Assembly (NCBI GenBank): GCA_028872015.1
Contig: JAGWLO010000036.1
Span: 1 to 37,327, forward strand
Source of the DNA: Burkholderiales bacterium
Lineage (GTDB): Bacteria > Pseudomonadota > Gammaproteobacteria > Burkholderiales > Burkholderiaceae_C
Direction of reading: 5' to 3'
Length of the DNA stretch: 37,327 bases
Part shown: positions 17,790 through 30,021 of the stretch, piece by piece
Layout: each line of letters starts with the position of its first letter
How positions within the stretch are numbered: the stretch's first letter is position 1
Notes under the pieces: model-generated
Seen by the model: only the letters and a program-made list of their open reading frames with translations
Databases searched by the model: none
Told to the model about the DNA's origin: nothing
Position numbers and translations under genes: made by a program

Positions 17790-20339
17790 ATGCACACCGT
17801 GCTGACGCCGCGCGCCGACCCAGGCCACGGCCTGCGGCCCGCCGCGCCGACCAACGCCGACATCGGCCGCCGCATCGACGCAGCCTGCGAACAGGCATGC
17901 CGCGCCATCGCACCGGCCTGGCCTTTGGACCGCGCAATTGCCGTCAACCCGCACTGGCAGCGCACCAGCCTCAGCGTGCGCACGGTCGCCGCGCGCATGG
18001 CCGTCCTGGGCGGGATCCGCGTCTTCCCACCGCGCGCCCACTTGCGGCAGGCCTGGGCGTCGGGCCGCATCCGCGCCGCCGACCTGGACCAGGCCCTGGC
18101 GCAACACCGCACGGCCCGGGCCACCGGCCTGGACGCCGCGCGAGCGATTGATGCACTCGCCGAGACACCCGTCCTGCCGCGGTTGCCGTTGCTGATCGAT
18201 GTGCTCGACGACGACCCGCAGGGTCAGGGGCGGCTCTCGTGGCGGCAGGCCATCACCCACCAGGTGAGCCAGGTCTGCGCCGCCTACTTCGACGTCCATC
18301 AGGCCGACTGGCAGCCCGCGCGGGGCGATGGCCTCTATGCCTTCTGGCGCGAAACGCTGACGCACGACCACGGCATCGGCGTGCTGATGGGCCTGCCCGA
18401 GATCGCGCGCGGCCTGTCGGGACTGCCGGCCGTGCGCGAGGACGCGGAGCGTTGGGTGCTGCGCCGCCTGGGCCTGCCCGAGCAGGCCTGGGCCGACTAC
18501 CTGGAAGCCGTGTTATTGACGGTGAACGGCTGGGCGTCGTGGTGCGCCTACCTCGCCTGGGAGGCGCGCCTGGCCGGCTCCCGCGACGAGCACCTGCGCG
18601 ACCTGCTCGCGATTCGCCTGGCCTGGGGCGCGATCCTTCTGGCGTGCCGCGACGACAAGGCGGCCCAGGGCGCCTTCGCCACGCTGCAGGTCGAATGGGA
18701 TCGCGCGCCGGCGCTGATGCAGCAGGCCGAGGCCGCCTTGCTCGTCGACGAGGTCTGGCAGCTTGCGTTCGAGGTGGGCTACCAGCGCGAACTGGCGCAG
18801 CGGCTGCGGGCCGGCGCGCCGCTGCCGGCCGCGCCGGACGGCGAGCAGGCCGTCGAGGTGCAGGCGGCCTTCTGCATCGACGTGCGCAGCGAGCCGCTGC
18901 GCCGCGCCATCGAATCGGTCTGGCCGGCGGTGCAGACGATCGGCTTCGCCGGGTTCTTCGGTCTGCCGCTGGCCTACACACCGCTGGCCACCGCGGCGCG
19001 GCGGCCGCAGTTGCCCGGACTGCTGGCGCCGGCGCTGGAGGTCACCGAGCGTGTGGTCGATACCGCGGCTGACTTCGGCCCGAGGGGCGACGCGCAGCAG
19101 GCGCCCGCGCGCCAGAGGCGGCGGCGCGAATTCGAGCGGGCCGATCGGTGGGGTGCCAGCCAGCGCTGGCCGAATGCGGCGTTCTCGTCGGTCGAGGCCA
19201 TCGGTGCCGGCTACGTGGGCCGGCTCGCGCGGTGGCTGCGCCCGCCACCCGCCCCGCGCCGTTCGCTCGACAGCGCCGGCCTCGCGCCCCGCTACCGCGC
19301 GGTGTGCCGGCCCGTGCTGGCCGGTCTGGACCTCGGCGCGCGGGTGGATCTCGCCGCGCGGGTGTTGCATGCCATGGGTCTGGACCGCGGCCTCTCCCGG
19401 CTGGTGCTTCTGGTCGGCCACGGCAGCCAGAGCGCGAACAACGCGCAGGCCGCTGCGCTGGACTGCGGCGCCTGCGGCGGTCAACCCGGGGAGGTGAATG
19501 CCCGTGTGCTGGCGCGGCTGCTGAACGAGCCCGGGGTGCAAGCGGGACTGCGAGCACGTGGAATCTCCCTGCCTGCGGACGTGGCCTTCGTCGCTGCGCT
19601 GCACAACACGGCCACCGACGAGATCGAAGGCTACGACCTCGACCTGCTGGACGCGCCGGCACGGTCACGCTGGAGCCGGCTGCGGGCGGTGTTCGCGCAG
19701 GCCGGCGACCAGGTGCGTCGCGAGCGTGCCGTGGCGCTCGGTCTCGACCCCGGGGCGCCGTTCGCCGCCTTGCTCGACCAGTTCCGCCGCCGCGCCAACG
19801 ATGGCGCGCAGACGCGGCCGGAGTGGGGCCTGGCCGGCAATGCAGCCTTTCTCATCGCGCCGCGAGCTCGAAGCCTGGGTACCGTGCTCGATGGCCGCGC
19901 CTTCCTGCACGACTACGATTCGGCCCTCGACAGCGACGGCAGCGTGCTGGAGTCGCTGATGACGGGGCCGATGCTGGTGACGCACTGGATCAACTGGCAG
20001 TACCACGCGTCCACCTGCGACCCGCAGCGCCTGGGCAGCGGCAACAAGCTGCTGCACAACGTGGTCGGCGGTCGCATCGGCGTGTTCGAGGGCAACGGCG
20101 GCGACCTGCGCATCGGCCTGGCCAGGCAGTCGCTGCACGACGGCGATGACTGGCGACACGAGCCGCTGCGGCTGACGGTCGTGATCGATGCGCCCGTCGA
20201 GGCCATCGAACGCGTGATCGCCAGCCATGCACGGCTGCGCCAGCTGCTCGACAACGGTTGGCTGCACCTGTGGCGATTCAACGGCGACGGCGGCTTCATG
20301 CGGTACGGGCCTGGGAGCTGGCACGCAGTGATGGCCTGA
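17790..20339 (+). CDS. dabA: DabA, carbonic anhydrase-like subunit of an inorganic carbon transporter (DUF2309)
   Basis: The cytoplasmic zinc subunit of DAB. All residues of its beta-carbonic-anhydrase-like site are present: C362 and D364 in AFCIDVRSE, H544 in LVGHGS and C559 in DCGACGG. The 15-residue gap between the last two matches characterised DabA. The conserved opening ...AVNPHWQRTSLSVR and the C-terminal NWQYHASTCDP and LHNVVGGRIGVFEGNGGDLRIGL are intact. I chose ATG 17790, 7 bases after GAGGA. ATG 17766, which overlaps the dabB stop by 4 bases, is the alternative (857 residues). Length is 849 residues, normal. It depends on DabB for membrane attachment. Confidence 0.94.
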   Translation: MHTVLTPRADPGHGLRPAAPTNADIGRRIDAACEQACRAIAPAWPLDRAIAVNPHWQRTSLSVRTVAARMAVLGGIRVFPPRAHLRQAWASGRIRAADLDQALAQHRTARATGLDAARAIDALAETPVLPRLPLLIDVLDDDPQGQGRLSWRQAITHQVSQVCAAYFDVHQADWQPARGDGLYAFWRETLTHDHGIGVLMGLPEIARGLSGLPAVREDAERWVLRRLGLPEQAWADYLEAVLLTVNGWASWCAYLAWEARLAGSRDEHLRDLLAIRLAWGAILLACRDDKAAQGAFATLQVEWDRAPALMQQAEAALLVDEVWQLAFEVGYQRELAQRLRAGAPLPAAPDGEQAVEVQAAFCIDVRSEPLRRAIESVWPAVQTIGFAGFFGLPLAYTPLATAARRPQLPGLLAPALEVTERVVDTAADFGPRGDAQQAPARQRRRREFERADRWGASQRWPNAAFSSVEAIGAGYVGRLARWLRPPPAPRRSLDSAGLAPRYRAVCRPVLAGLDLGARVDLAARVLHAMGLDRGLSRLVLLVGHGSQSANNAQAAALDCGACGGQPGEVNARVLARLLNEPGVQAGLRARGISLPADVAFVAALHNTATDEIEGYDLDLLDAPARSRWSRLRAVFAQAGDQVRRERAVALGLDPGAPFAALLDQFRRRANDGAQTRPEWGLAGNAAFLIAPRARSLGTVLDGRAFLHDYDSALDSDGSVLESLMTGPMLVTHWINWQYHASTCDPQRLGSGNKLLHNVVGGRIGVFEGNGGDLRIGLARQSLHDGDDWRHEPLRLTVVIDAPVEAIERVIASHARLRQLLDNGWLHLWRFNGDGGFMRYGPGSWHAVMA

Positions 20340-20793
20340 AGGCGCGTCGGGGCGGTGTCGCTTGGCCGTGTACAGCCGGTGACCCCGGGACGTCTCCACA
20401 AGGGTTCGACCGTTTCCACGGTCCGTCCTCGCAGCGTCATGGCGTCGGGCTGGCGGTCGGGCCGGCGCTGCGTCGCCTCGATTCATGCCGTCCAACGCGT
20501 TTGCCGTCAGCGGGGCCAACGCGGTTCTCGTGCTTCGGCGGGGCGACGAGGATGGGGCCGGCCCGAGTTGGTGGGCACCGGAGGGCACCTGATCGGCCAC
20601 GGACGACGGCCTGTTGTCTGACGCGCAGAGGTGAAGGCCACCGTCGCCGGCATTCGGCCGACACCCGTTGATCGGAGGCAGGCTATGGACGACGCTGTCT
20701 CCGGCCGGCCGGTTCTGGCCCGAAGGCGATCTGACCCAGCCTTCCCACCGAGGCAAGAACGCGACTTCCGGCCCCCAACCTAGAAAGTGCCGC
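20340..20793 (+). other. Non-coding gap between dabA and the glycine-zipper gene
   Basis: No conserved protein was recognised in any frame. It contains a perfect 6-bp hairpin (GACCGT-TTCC-ACGGTC, 20408-20423) 69 bases after dabA, with no T-run, which may help end the dab transcript. Near the right end lies a short ORF with a good ribosome-binding site (listed separately). Confidence 0.5.
20685..20783 (+). CDS. Possible 32-residue leader ORF
   Basis: ATG at 20685 follows GGAGG by about 7 bases and opens a frame MDDAVSGRPVLARRRSD... that stops at 20783, 10 bases before the glycine-zipper gene. No homologue is recognised. The ribosome-binding site is better than that of the gene behind it, so it may be a translated leader. 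It may equally be chance in GC-rich DNA. Confidence 0.25.
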   Translation: MDDAVSGRPVLARRRSDPAFPPRQERDFRPPT

Positions 20794-21912
20794 ATGAATA
20801 TCCAACGCCAGCTCTCGATGCTTTCCCTCGCCATGGCCGCTGCACTGCCGGTTGCCGTGCCTTTGGCAATCCCTGCCGTTGCCATGGCGCAGTCGGCGTC
20901 CGACATCCGCATCTCGTCGCTGGGCGTGGAACAGGTGCGACGCCTGCGGCCGGGCAACGTGCTGCCTTTCCGCCTCAGCGGCACGCCCGGCGCCAGGGTG
21001 ACACTGCAGATCGCCGGCGCAACAAGGACGCTGCAACTCAATGAAGTGCAGCCTGGCGACTATGCGGGCGACTACACGATCCGCTCGCGCGACAGGCTCA
21101 CGGCCGGCAGCACCGTGACGGCACGTCTTGAGAAGCACGGGCGCGCGACCACCGCGATGCTGAGCCAGTCGCTGCAGTGGGGCGCCGATGACATCGTCCC
21201 GATCACCGCCACCGCACCGATCAGCACGTTCAGCGTAACGGCCGCCGACGGGGTTCAGCCGGGCGACGAGTTGAGCTTCTCGCTGAAGGGCGCGCCGGGC
21301 GGCGCCGCGCGCGTGGTGGTGCAAGGTGTCGACAAGCGCATCGCGTTGACGGAAGTCGCGCGCGGTGTGTACGAAGGTGGCTACGTCATCCGCCGCCAGG
21401 ATCGGCTGCAGAACGAGTTCGTCGCGGACGGCTTTTTGCTCAGCGACAGACGCGAGACCAGCCAGCGTTTCGAGCGCCGTATTGATCGTGGCACGATGAT
21501 GAGCGACGGGCGCAATGACGCACGCAATGACGCGCGCAATGACGGCCGTGGCGTTCGCCAGCAGGCCGTGACCACCTGTGCCACGTGCGGTGCGGTCGAA
21601 GCGATCAACGTCGTCGAAGTCAAAGGGGATACTCCCAACGTCATCGGCACCATCGCCGGCGCCGTGTTGGGCGGCGTGGCCGGCCACCAGGTGGGCGGCG
21701 GCAGCGGCAAGGACCTGGCCACCGTCATCGGCGCCATCGGCGGCGCCTACGCGGGCAACCGGGTCCAGAACAACATGGACAAGACGAAGGTGTTCCGCCT
21801 CACGGTGCGCATGGACAGCGGCGCGACGCAGAACTTCGACTACGCCGCCGATCCGGCCGTCCAGGTCGGCGCCCGCGTGAAGGTCGACAACGGTGTGCTG
21901 ATCCGCCTGTAA
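20794..21912 (+). CDS. Exported glycine-zipper (2TM) envelope protein
   Basis: A 372-residue secreted or outer-membrane protein of unknown function. The signal peptide occupies about residues 1-32 (MNIQRQLSMLSLAMAAALPV through VAMAQS). Two similar beta-rich repeats follow (VEQVRRLRPGNVLPFRLSGTPGARV and DGVQPGDELSFSLKGAPGGAARV). A low-complexity DGRNDARNDARNDGRG linker comes next, then a CATCG cysteine pair. The end is a glycine-zipper segment (GTIAGAVLGGVAGHQVGGGS and IGAIGGAYAGNRVQ) as in the SlyB/17-kDa antigen family, with a C-terminal beta tail. ATG 20794 is chosen over 20668 because the signal peptide starts there. Function is probably structural or stress-related in the envelope; this is family inference. 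Confidence 0.85.
   Translation: MNIQRQLSMLSLAMAAALPVAVPLAIPAVAMAQSASDIRISSLGVEQVRRLRPGNVLPFRLSGTPGARVTLQIAGATRTLQLNEVQPGDYAGDYTIRSRDRLTAGSTVTARLEKHGRATTAMLSQSLQWGADDIVPITATAPISTFSVTAADGVQPGDELSFSLKGAPGGAARVVVQGVDKRIALTEVARGVYEGGYVIRRQDRLQNEFVADGFLLSDRRETSQRFERRIDRGTMMSDGRNDARNDARNDGRGVRQQAVTTCATCGAVEAINVVEVKGDTPNVIGTIAGAVLGGVAGHQVGGGSGKDLATVIGAIGGAYAGNRVQNNMDKTKVFRLTVRMDSGATQNFDYAADPAVQVGARVKVDNGVLIRL
21511..21546 (+). repeat. Three 12-base tandem repeats inside the glycine-zipper gene
   Basis: CGCAATGAC recurs at 21511, 21523 and 21535 in 12-base units, coding for repeated R-N-D-A/G units. Unit number could vary between strains without breaking the frame. Confidence 0.75.
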
Positions 21913-21928
21913 CCCAGCGGGCGCAGGC

Positions 21929-21959
21929 CGTCGTCGGCCGGCCGAGCCAGCCGACGACG
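21929..21959 (+). terminator. Strong hairpin, probable terminator
   Basis: CGTCGTCGGC and GCCGACGACG form a perfect 10-bp stem around an 11-base loop, 17 bases after the glycine-zipper stop codon. The following bases (CTGTCGTTCA) are only mildly T-rich. The rest of the gap to 22274 holds no recognised gene. Confidence 0.6.
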
Positions 21960-22274
21960 CTGTCGTTCACGGCAGCTGCCATGGCCGCTGGCGCAAGGGC
22001 TTGCCGGTCAAGCGCGCGATGGACCGGGCTCACCCGCGGGATGCGCCTCGAAACCCGCCGGATTCTTCGCCGCGCAAGATTCATCTTCCGATGGAATGGC
22101 TGGGTCCCTGCGCGACGGTCCTGGACTTGCGCCTTGGACCGGCAGGGTGATGTGGGTCCACGCTCGGTGCTTTCGTGTCGCCGCCTCCGCCTTGCTCGGC
22201 GGTGTCCGTGAAGGTCACCCTGAGGGTCGTGCAGCGGCTGCAGCCGACCGATGCGCTAGCCTAGGCGCAGGCCG

Positions 22275-22388
22275 ATGACCGCGACCGCGTCGGCACCCCG
22301 GGCGGCGATGGGTGGCGTGCTCGACTCGCTCGAGGCGCGCTTCGAGCGAGAGGCGGGGCGCGGCAACGGCCAGGGAAAGACCCGATGA
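22275..22388 (+). pseudogene. Probable C-terminal remnant of chrB
   Basis: A 37-codon frame from the ATG at 22275 whose stop overlaps the chrA start by 4 bases (ATGA). Its sequence AAMGGVLDSLEARFERE resembles the extreme C-terminus of ChrB, which normally ends with a short helix of the form F/L-D-x-L-x-x-x-F and is often stop/start-coupled to chrA. A TAG lies in frame a few codons upstream and no further ChrB sequence was found. If the reading is right, the chromate-sensing partner has been deleted. The match is short, so this is tentative. Confidence 0.35.
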
Positions 22389-23566
22389 ACGAAACCACAC
22401 CGGTCAGCTTGACCTCCAGGGCAGCCACCTATTCGCTCTGGCAACTCGTGCGCTACATGCTGGCGCTCGGAACCTGGGGCTTTGGCGGCCCCGTGGCGCT
22501 GGTCGGCTACATGTACCGCGACCTGGTCGAACAGCGGCACTGGATCTCCGAGAGCGACTACAAGGAAGGCATGGCGCTGGCGCAGCTGATGCCGGGGCCG
22601 CTGGCGGCGCAGCTGGCGATCTATCTCGGCCATGTCCACTACCGGGTTCGCGGTGCCACGCTGGTCGGGCTGGCATTCGTGCTGCCGTCGTTCCTGATGG
22701 TGGTTGCGATCGGTGCCGCGTATTCCGCCTATGGCGGCATTGCCTGGATGCAGGCGGTGTTCTACGGCGTGGGCGCCGCGGTCATCGGCATCATCGCGAT
22801 GAGCGCCTACAAGCTGACGACGAAGAACATCGGCAAGGACAAGCTGCTGTGGGCGATCTTCCTGGTCAGCGCCGCGGTGACCGTCATCACCAGGTCCGAG
22901 ATCGTGTGGATCTTTCTCGGCGCCGGCATCCTGGTCTGGCTGCTGCGTGCGCCACCGAAATCATGGTTCGGCGGCAACGTGAACAGCATCGCGGCGCCGA
23001 TCGTCGCCTTCTTCGCCTTCTTCGCGTTCGATGCGATGGATTGGCACAAGCTGGGCCAGATCGGCGCCTACTTCGCCTATGCCGGCAGCTTCGTTTTCGG
23101 CAGCGGCCTGGCGATCGTGCCCTTCCTGTACGGCGGCGTGGTGCAGCAGTACCACTGGCTCAACGACCGCCAGTTCGTCGATGCAGTCGCCGTGGCGATG
23201 ATCACGCCCGGCCCGGTGGTCATCACCACCGGCTTCATCGGCTTTCTGGTCGCCGGCTTCTGGGGCGCGGTGGTGGCGGCCGCAGGCACCTTCGTTCCCT
23301 GCTACCTGTTCACCATCCTGCCGGCGCCGTATTTCAAGAAGCATGGCAAGCGGCCCGGCATCGTGGCCTTCGTCGATGGCGTCACCGCAGCGGCCATCGG
23401 TGCGATCTCCGGGGCGGTGATCGTGATCGGGGAGCGGTCGATCACCGACATCGCCACGGCCGGCCTGGCGCTGACGACAGCAGGCGTCCTGTGGCGCTTC
23501 AAGAAGCTGCCCGAGCCAGTGGTGGTGCTGGTGGCTGCGCTGTTGGGCTTGATGCTGCACCCGTAG
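22385..23566 (+). CDS. chrA: Chromate transporter ChrA
   Basis: An inner-membrane protein of the CHR superfamily that exports chromate. It is the long two-domain type (393 residues). Each half carries the family signature: GTWGFGGPVALVGYM with LAQLMPGPLAAQLAIYLG in the first, and GSGLAIVPFLYGGVVQQY with VAMITPGPVVITTGFIGFLVAG in the second. About ten hydrophobic segments are visible. AGGGAAAG lies 6 bases before the ATG. No intact chrB or other chr gene is beside it, so it may be constitutive or controlled elsewhere. Confidence 0.94.
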   Translation: MNETTPVSLTSRAATYSLWQLVRYMLALGTWGFGGPVALVGYMYRDLVEQRHWISESDYKEGMALAQLMPGPLAAQLAIYLGHVHYRVRGATLVGLAFVLPSFLMVVAIGAAYSAYGGIAWMQAVFYGVGAAVIGIIAMSAYKLTTKNIGKDKLLWAIFLVSAAVTVITRSEIVWIFLGAGILVWLLRAPPKSWFGGNVNSIAAPIVAFFAFFAFDAMDWHKLGQIGAYFAYAGSFVFGSGLAIVPFLYGGVVQQYHWLNDRQFVDAVAVAMITPGPVVITTGFIGFLVAGFWGAVVAAAGTFVPCYLFTILPAPYFKKHGKRPGIVAFVDGVTAAAIGAISGAVIVIGERSITDIATAGLALTTAGVLWRFKKLPEPVVVLVAALLGLMLHP

Positions 23567-23641
23567 CTGCCGCACGGCGCTTGAACGCCCACGCCGCTGC
23601 TGTGTCACCCACCCTCGCGGCCTCGGCCGGATCCATGCGGG

Positions 23642-23765
23642 GCACCCGCCAGGCCAGCACCGACCTGCCGTGATGCACGCGCGGGCTGTCCAGGATCGGG
23701 GGCGGCTTCCCGCCAGCGTCCTTGACGAAGCGCTGCAGGAATTCGATCGGGATGGCTGAATCAAC
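23642..23765 (-). pseudogene. Fragment of an IS630-family transposase
   Basis: On the minus strand this stretch reads SAIPIEFLQRFVKDAGG followed by ILDSPRVHHGRSVLAWRV. This matches the middle DDE region of IS630-type transposases (typically FLxRLxKDAxxKVFLILDNLRVHHSKPVKAW), including the second catalytic Asp in ILD. The Asn of the usual LDN is Ser. Nothing recognisable of the N-terminus, the C-terminal Glu or inverted repeats remains. It is a relic lying between chrA and a histidine kinase and marks a past insertion. Confidence 0.7.
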
Positions 23766-23789
23766 GGCCCGGGATATGTGTAACACTCG

Positions 23790-27554
<3,765 letters not shown>

Positions 27555-27587
27555 GGCCGCCAAGGCCGGGCATCCGCGGCGGCGCGG

Positions 27588-28948
27588 GTGCCGACGACCG
27601 GCATGGGATGGCCCTGGAGAGCCAGGCGCGCCTCTTCGTCTTCAGCGGCTACACCCAGGCCGAGGCGTCCACGACCCGGCGCTTCGGCGGCACGGGCCAG
27701 GGCAGCAGGTTTCACTTCGCGATCGAGCTGCCGCTGGCGCCCTAGGCGCCGCGGGAGGCCGACGCGGAAGCGGCTGCGTCCATGCCCGCCCGGCTGCGAG
27801 CGCTGGTGGTGGATGACAACCGGCTGGCGCGCGAAGTACTGGAACGCAGGGTCGAGTCGCTGGGCTGGTCGGTGGACCTGGCCGAAAGTGGGGCGCAGGC
27901 CCTGGCCAGGCTGCAGTCCGGGCCGGCAGCCTACGACGCCGTCTTCGTCGACTGGCAGATGCCGGGCCTGGACGGCTGGCAGACCTGCGAGCAGATCAGG
28001 GCGCTGTCCTCGGGCGGTGGCGCACCGCTGATGGTCATGGTCACGGCCCATGGACGCGAGATGCTGGCGCAGCGAGCGGCCGCCGAGCAGGCGCTCATCG
28101 ACGGCTTCCTGGTGAAGCCGGTGACGGCGTCGATGCTGTACGACGCCGTCGTTGACGCACGGGCCGCGCGCGGCGACACGCCGAAGCCGAGCCGAAGCGC
28201 AGCCGCGCCGGCGCGGCGGCTCGACGGCCTGCACCTGCTGCTGGTGGAAGACAACGCGAACAACCAGCAGGTGGCGCGCGAACTGCTGGAAGACGAGGGC
28301 GCCGAGGTGCAGATCGCTTGCAACGGCCTGCAGGCCGTGGAAGCGGTGGCGGCCGCGGACCCGCCGTTCGACGCCGTGCTGATGGACCTGCAGATGCCCG
28401 TCATGGACGGCTACACCGCGACCGGCCGCATCCGGCAGGACCTGGGCCGCATCGAGCTGCCCATCGTCGCGATGACCGCCAACGCCATGGCCTCGGACCG
28501 CGAGGCCTGCCTGGCAGCCGGCATGGACGACCACGTGGGCAAGCCCTTCGACCTGGATCACCTGGTGATGGTGCTGCGCCGGCTGTGCGGTCGCACCGGA
28601 CCTGCGCCGTCCGCGCCGTCGGCCCGCGAGCTGCACACGCTGAAGGGCGTGGCGGCGACGCTGGGCGTGACCCGGCTGGCCAGCGCCGCGGCAGACGGCG
28701 AACGCCAGCTGAATGGCGGCCCGACGACGACGCAGGCCGCCGCCGCCCCGTCGTCGCTGGAGAGCATGTTGGCCGATTCGGATATGCCAGGCGCAAGGCA
28801 TGGGCTCATGAGCCCGGGCCGGCGCTCCGGGCCGGAGGCTCGATGCGCCTGCCAGACGAATTTCAGACCACGTAGCGCAGGATCGCGACGTAGTGGGCTG
28901 CGCTGCCGGCCATCACGAACAGATGCCAGACGCCATGGAAGTGCTTGA
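27588..28948 (+). pseudogene. Broken hybrid histidine kinase (HATPase stub, two receivers, partial Hpt)
   Basis: One reading frame starts within an ATPase domain: DDRHGMALESQARLF, then QAEASTTRRFGGTGQ joined directly to GSRFHFAIELPLAP. The roughly 25 residues that normally lie between are missing. A TAG stop at 27743 follows. Reading on in the same frame gives the usual linker and two receiver domains (LRALVVDDNRLAREVLERRV with FVDWQMPGLDG; LLLVEDNANNQQVAREL with LMDLQMPVMDG). Last comes a piece of Hpt with its His in ELHTLKGVAATLG. Homology fades near 28720 and the frame then runs on by chance into the next gene. An ATG at 27782 could still yield a 388-residue two-receiver protein. HisKA and all sensing domains are absent. 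Confidence 0.82.
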
Positions 28949-29477
28949 TGCGGGCATCGAGCGCATAGAAGGCGATACCCAGTGTGTAGAACAGGCCGCC
29001 CGCCACGAGCCAGGCGAAGCCGGCCGACCCCAAGGCCTGGCGCAATGGGACCAGGGCGACCAGGACCGCCCAGCCCATGACGACGTAGATCACCACCGAC
29101 AGGATGCGCGCCTGGTCGGCCCAGAACTCCTGCAGGCTTCCGATCACGGCCAGTCCCCAGATGACGCCGAACAGCGACCAGCCCCAGACGCCGCGCAAGG
29201 TCACCAGGCAGAACGGCGTGTAGCTCCCGGCGATGAGCAGGTAGATGCTCTGGTGGTCTAGTCTTTGCATGACGTGCTTGGCGCGCCCGCGCAGGCTGTG
29301 ATACAGCACCGAGCAGGTGTAGAGCAACACCAGCGACAAGCCATAGACCGAGACGCTCACCACCATCCACGGGTCGCCACCCAGGGCCGCCAGCACCACC
29401 AGGACCACCGCACCGGCCAGCGCCAGCGCGGCCGCCACGAGGTGGGTGATCGCATTCAACTTTTCGCCGTAGTACAT
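28863..29477 (-). CDS. Hemolysin III / PAQR-family membrane protein
   Basis: A 204-residue seven-helix membrane protein of the YqfA/TrhA (hemolysin III) family. The PAQR motifs with the metal-binding histidines are all present: YTCSVLYHSLRG, LDHQSIYLLIAGSYTPFCL and KHFHGVWHLFVMAGSAAHY. The start is MYYGEKLNAITHL at 29477, preceded by GAGGG. The open frame further upstream to 29684 is not homologous. Members affect membrane lipid balance; a true haemolytic role is doubtful for most. It faces the decayed kinase convergently and diverges from the signalling operon across a 544-base gap. Confidence 0.93.
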   Translation of the reverse strand: MYYGEKLNAITHLVAAALALAGAVVLVVLAALGGDPWMVVSVSVYGLSLVLLYTCSVLYHSLRGRAKHVMQRLDHQSIYLLIAGSYTPFCLVTLRGVWGWSLFGVIWGLAVIGSLQEFWADQARILSVVIYVVMGWAVLVALVPLRQALGSAGFAWLVAGGLFYTLGIAFYALDARIKHFHGVWHLFVMAGSAAHYVAILRYVV

Positions 29478-30021
29478 CACCCTCGCCCCTCTCGCCGCCG
29501 ATCCACCGCGCCCGGACAGATCCATGGCGCGCTGCGCTGGGTGGTCTTGCCGCCACTGCCGCCAGCCACAGGGGGACGAGCGCACAGCCGCCTGCCCGAC
29601 GACCCGACGACCCGTGATTCTGACGGTGAGGCTCCGCACGAAACGACACGGGGTGCGCGGCCCCCAGCTCGTGTCAGACCGCACACGCGCGCGCGCCGCT
29701 GCCGGGGCGGTTGCCGTGCTGCCGGCCGACCTTGATTCAGATCAAGGCTGAGAGATCCGGCAAGCGCACCGTGCTCAACAATTGCCAATTGCCGTGCACG
29801 CGACGGCTGGCGAATCGCCATTCAGGATGGGCACAGCCCCGGCCCCGAGGCTCGACCTGGCCTCGCGCGATGGGCCGGAACGCGACGGATCAGACGCATG
29901 CGCGCACTCGGATTCAATCAGACGGTGACACAGGCCGGCCGCAGCCCCCTGCGGCCTGAAGGCCACCGCCAGGGGCGTCCGAACATCGTCAAATCGCCCC
30001 CGGGAACCTGATGGGGTCGAC
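29478..30021. other. 544-base non-coding region upstream of the signalling operon
   Basis: No conserved protein is seen in six frames. It is less GC-rich than its surroundings in its second half (CAACAATTGCCAATTGCC near 29776-29793). It carries one perfect FNR-type palindrome (listed separately), 255 bases from the hemolysin III gene start and 277 bases from the HD-GYP gene start. The length leaves room for a long leader or a small RNA, but none was identified. Confidence 0.6.
29732..29745. promoter_or_regulatory. Perfect FNR/ANR box
   Basis: TTGATTCAGATCAA matches the consensus TTGAT-N4-ATCAA exactly, and flanking bases extend the palindrome to CCTTGAT-N4-ATCAAGG. FNR-family regulators bind this site when oxygen is low. 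No ideal -10 lies at the distance for a site centred at -41.5. AACAAT at 29777-29782 would place it near -50. The plus-strand signalling operon is the likelier target because of its oxygen-binding member, but this is inference. Confidence 0.72.

Noticed and set aside
22096..22278. 60-residue plus-strand open frame upstream of chrA
   Set aside because: No ribosome-binding site and no family resemblance; the chrB-like remnant just after it lies in a different frame.
28802..28815. Perfect palindrome GGGCTCATGAGCCC
   Set aside because: It lies at the decayed end of the broken kinase, has no T-run and has no adjacent promoter; a short GC-rich palindrome can arise by chance.
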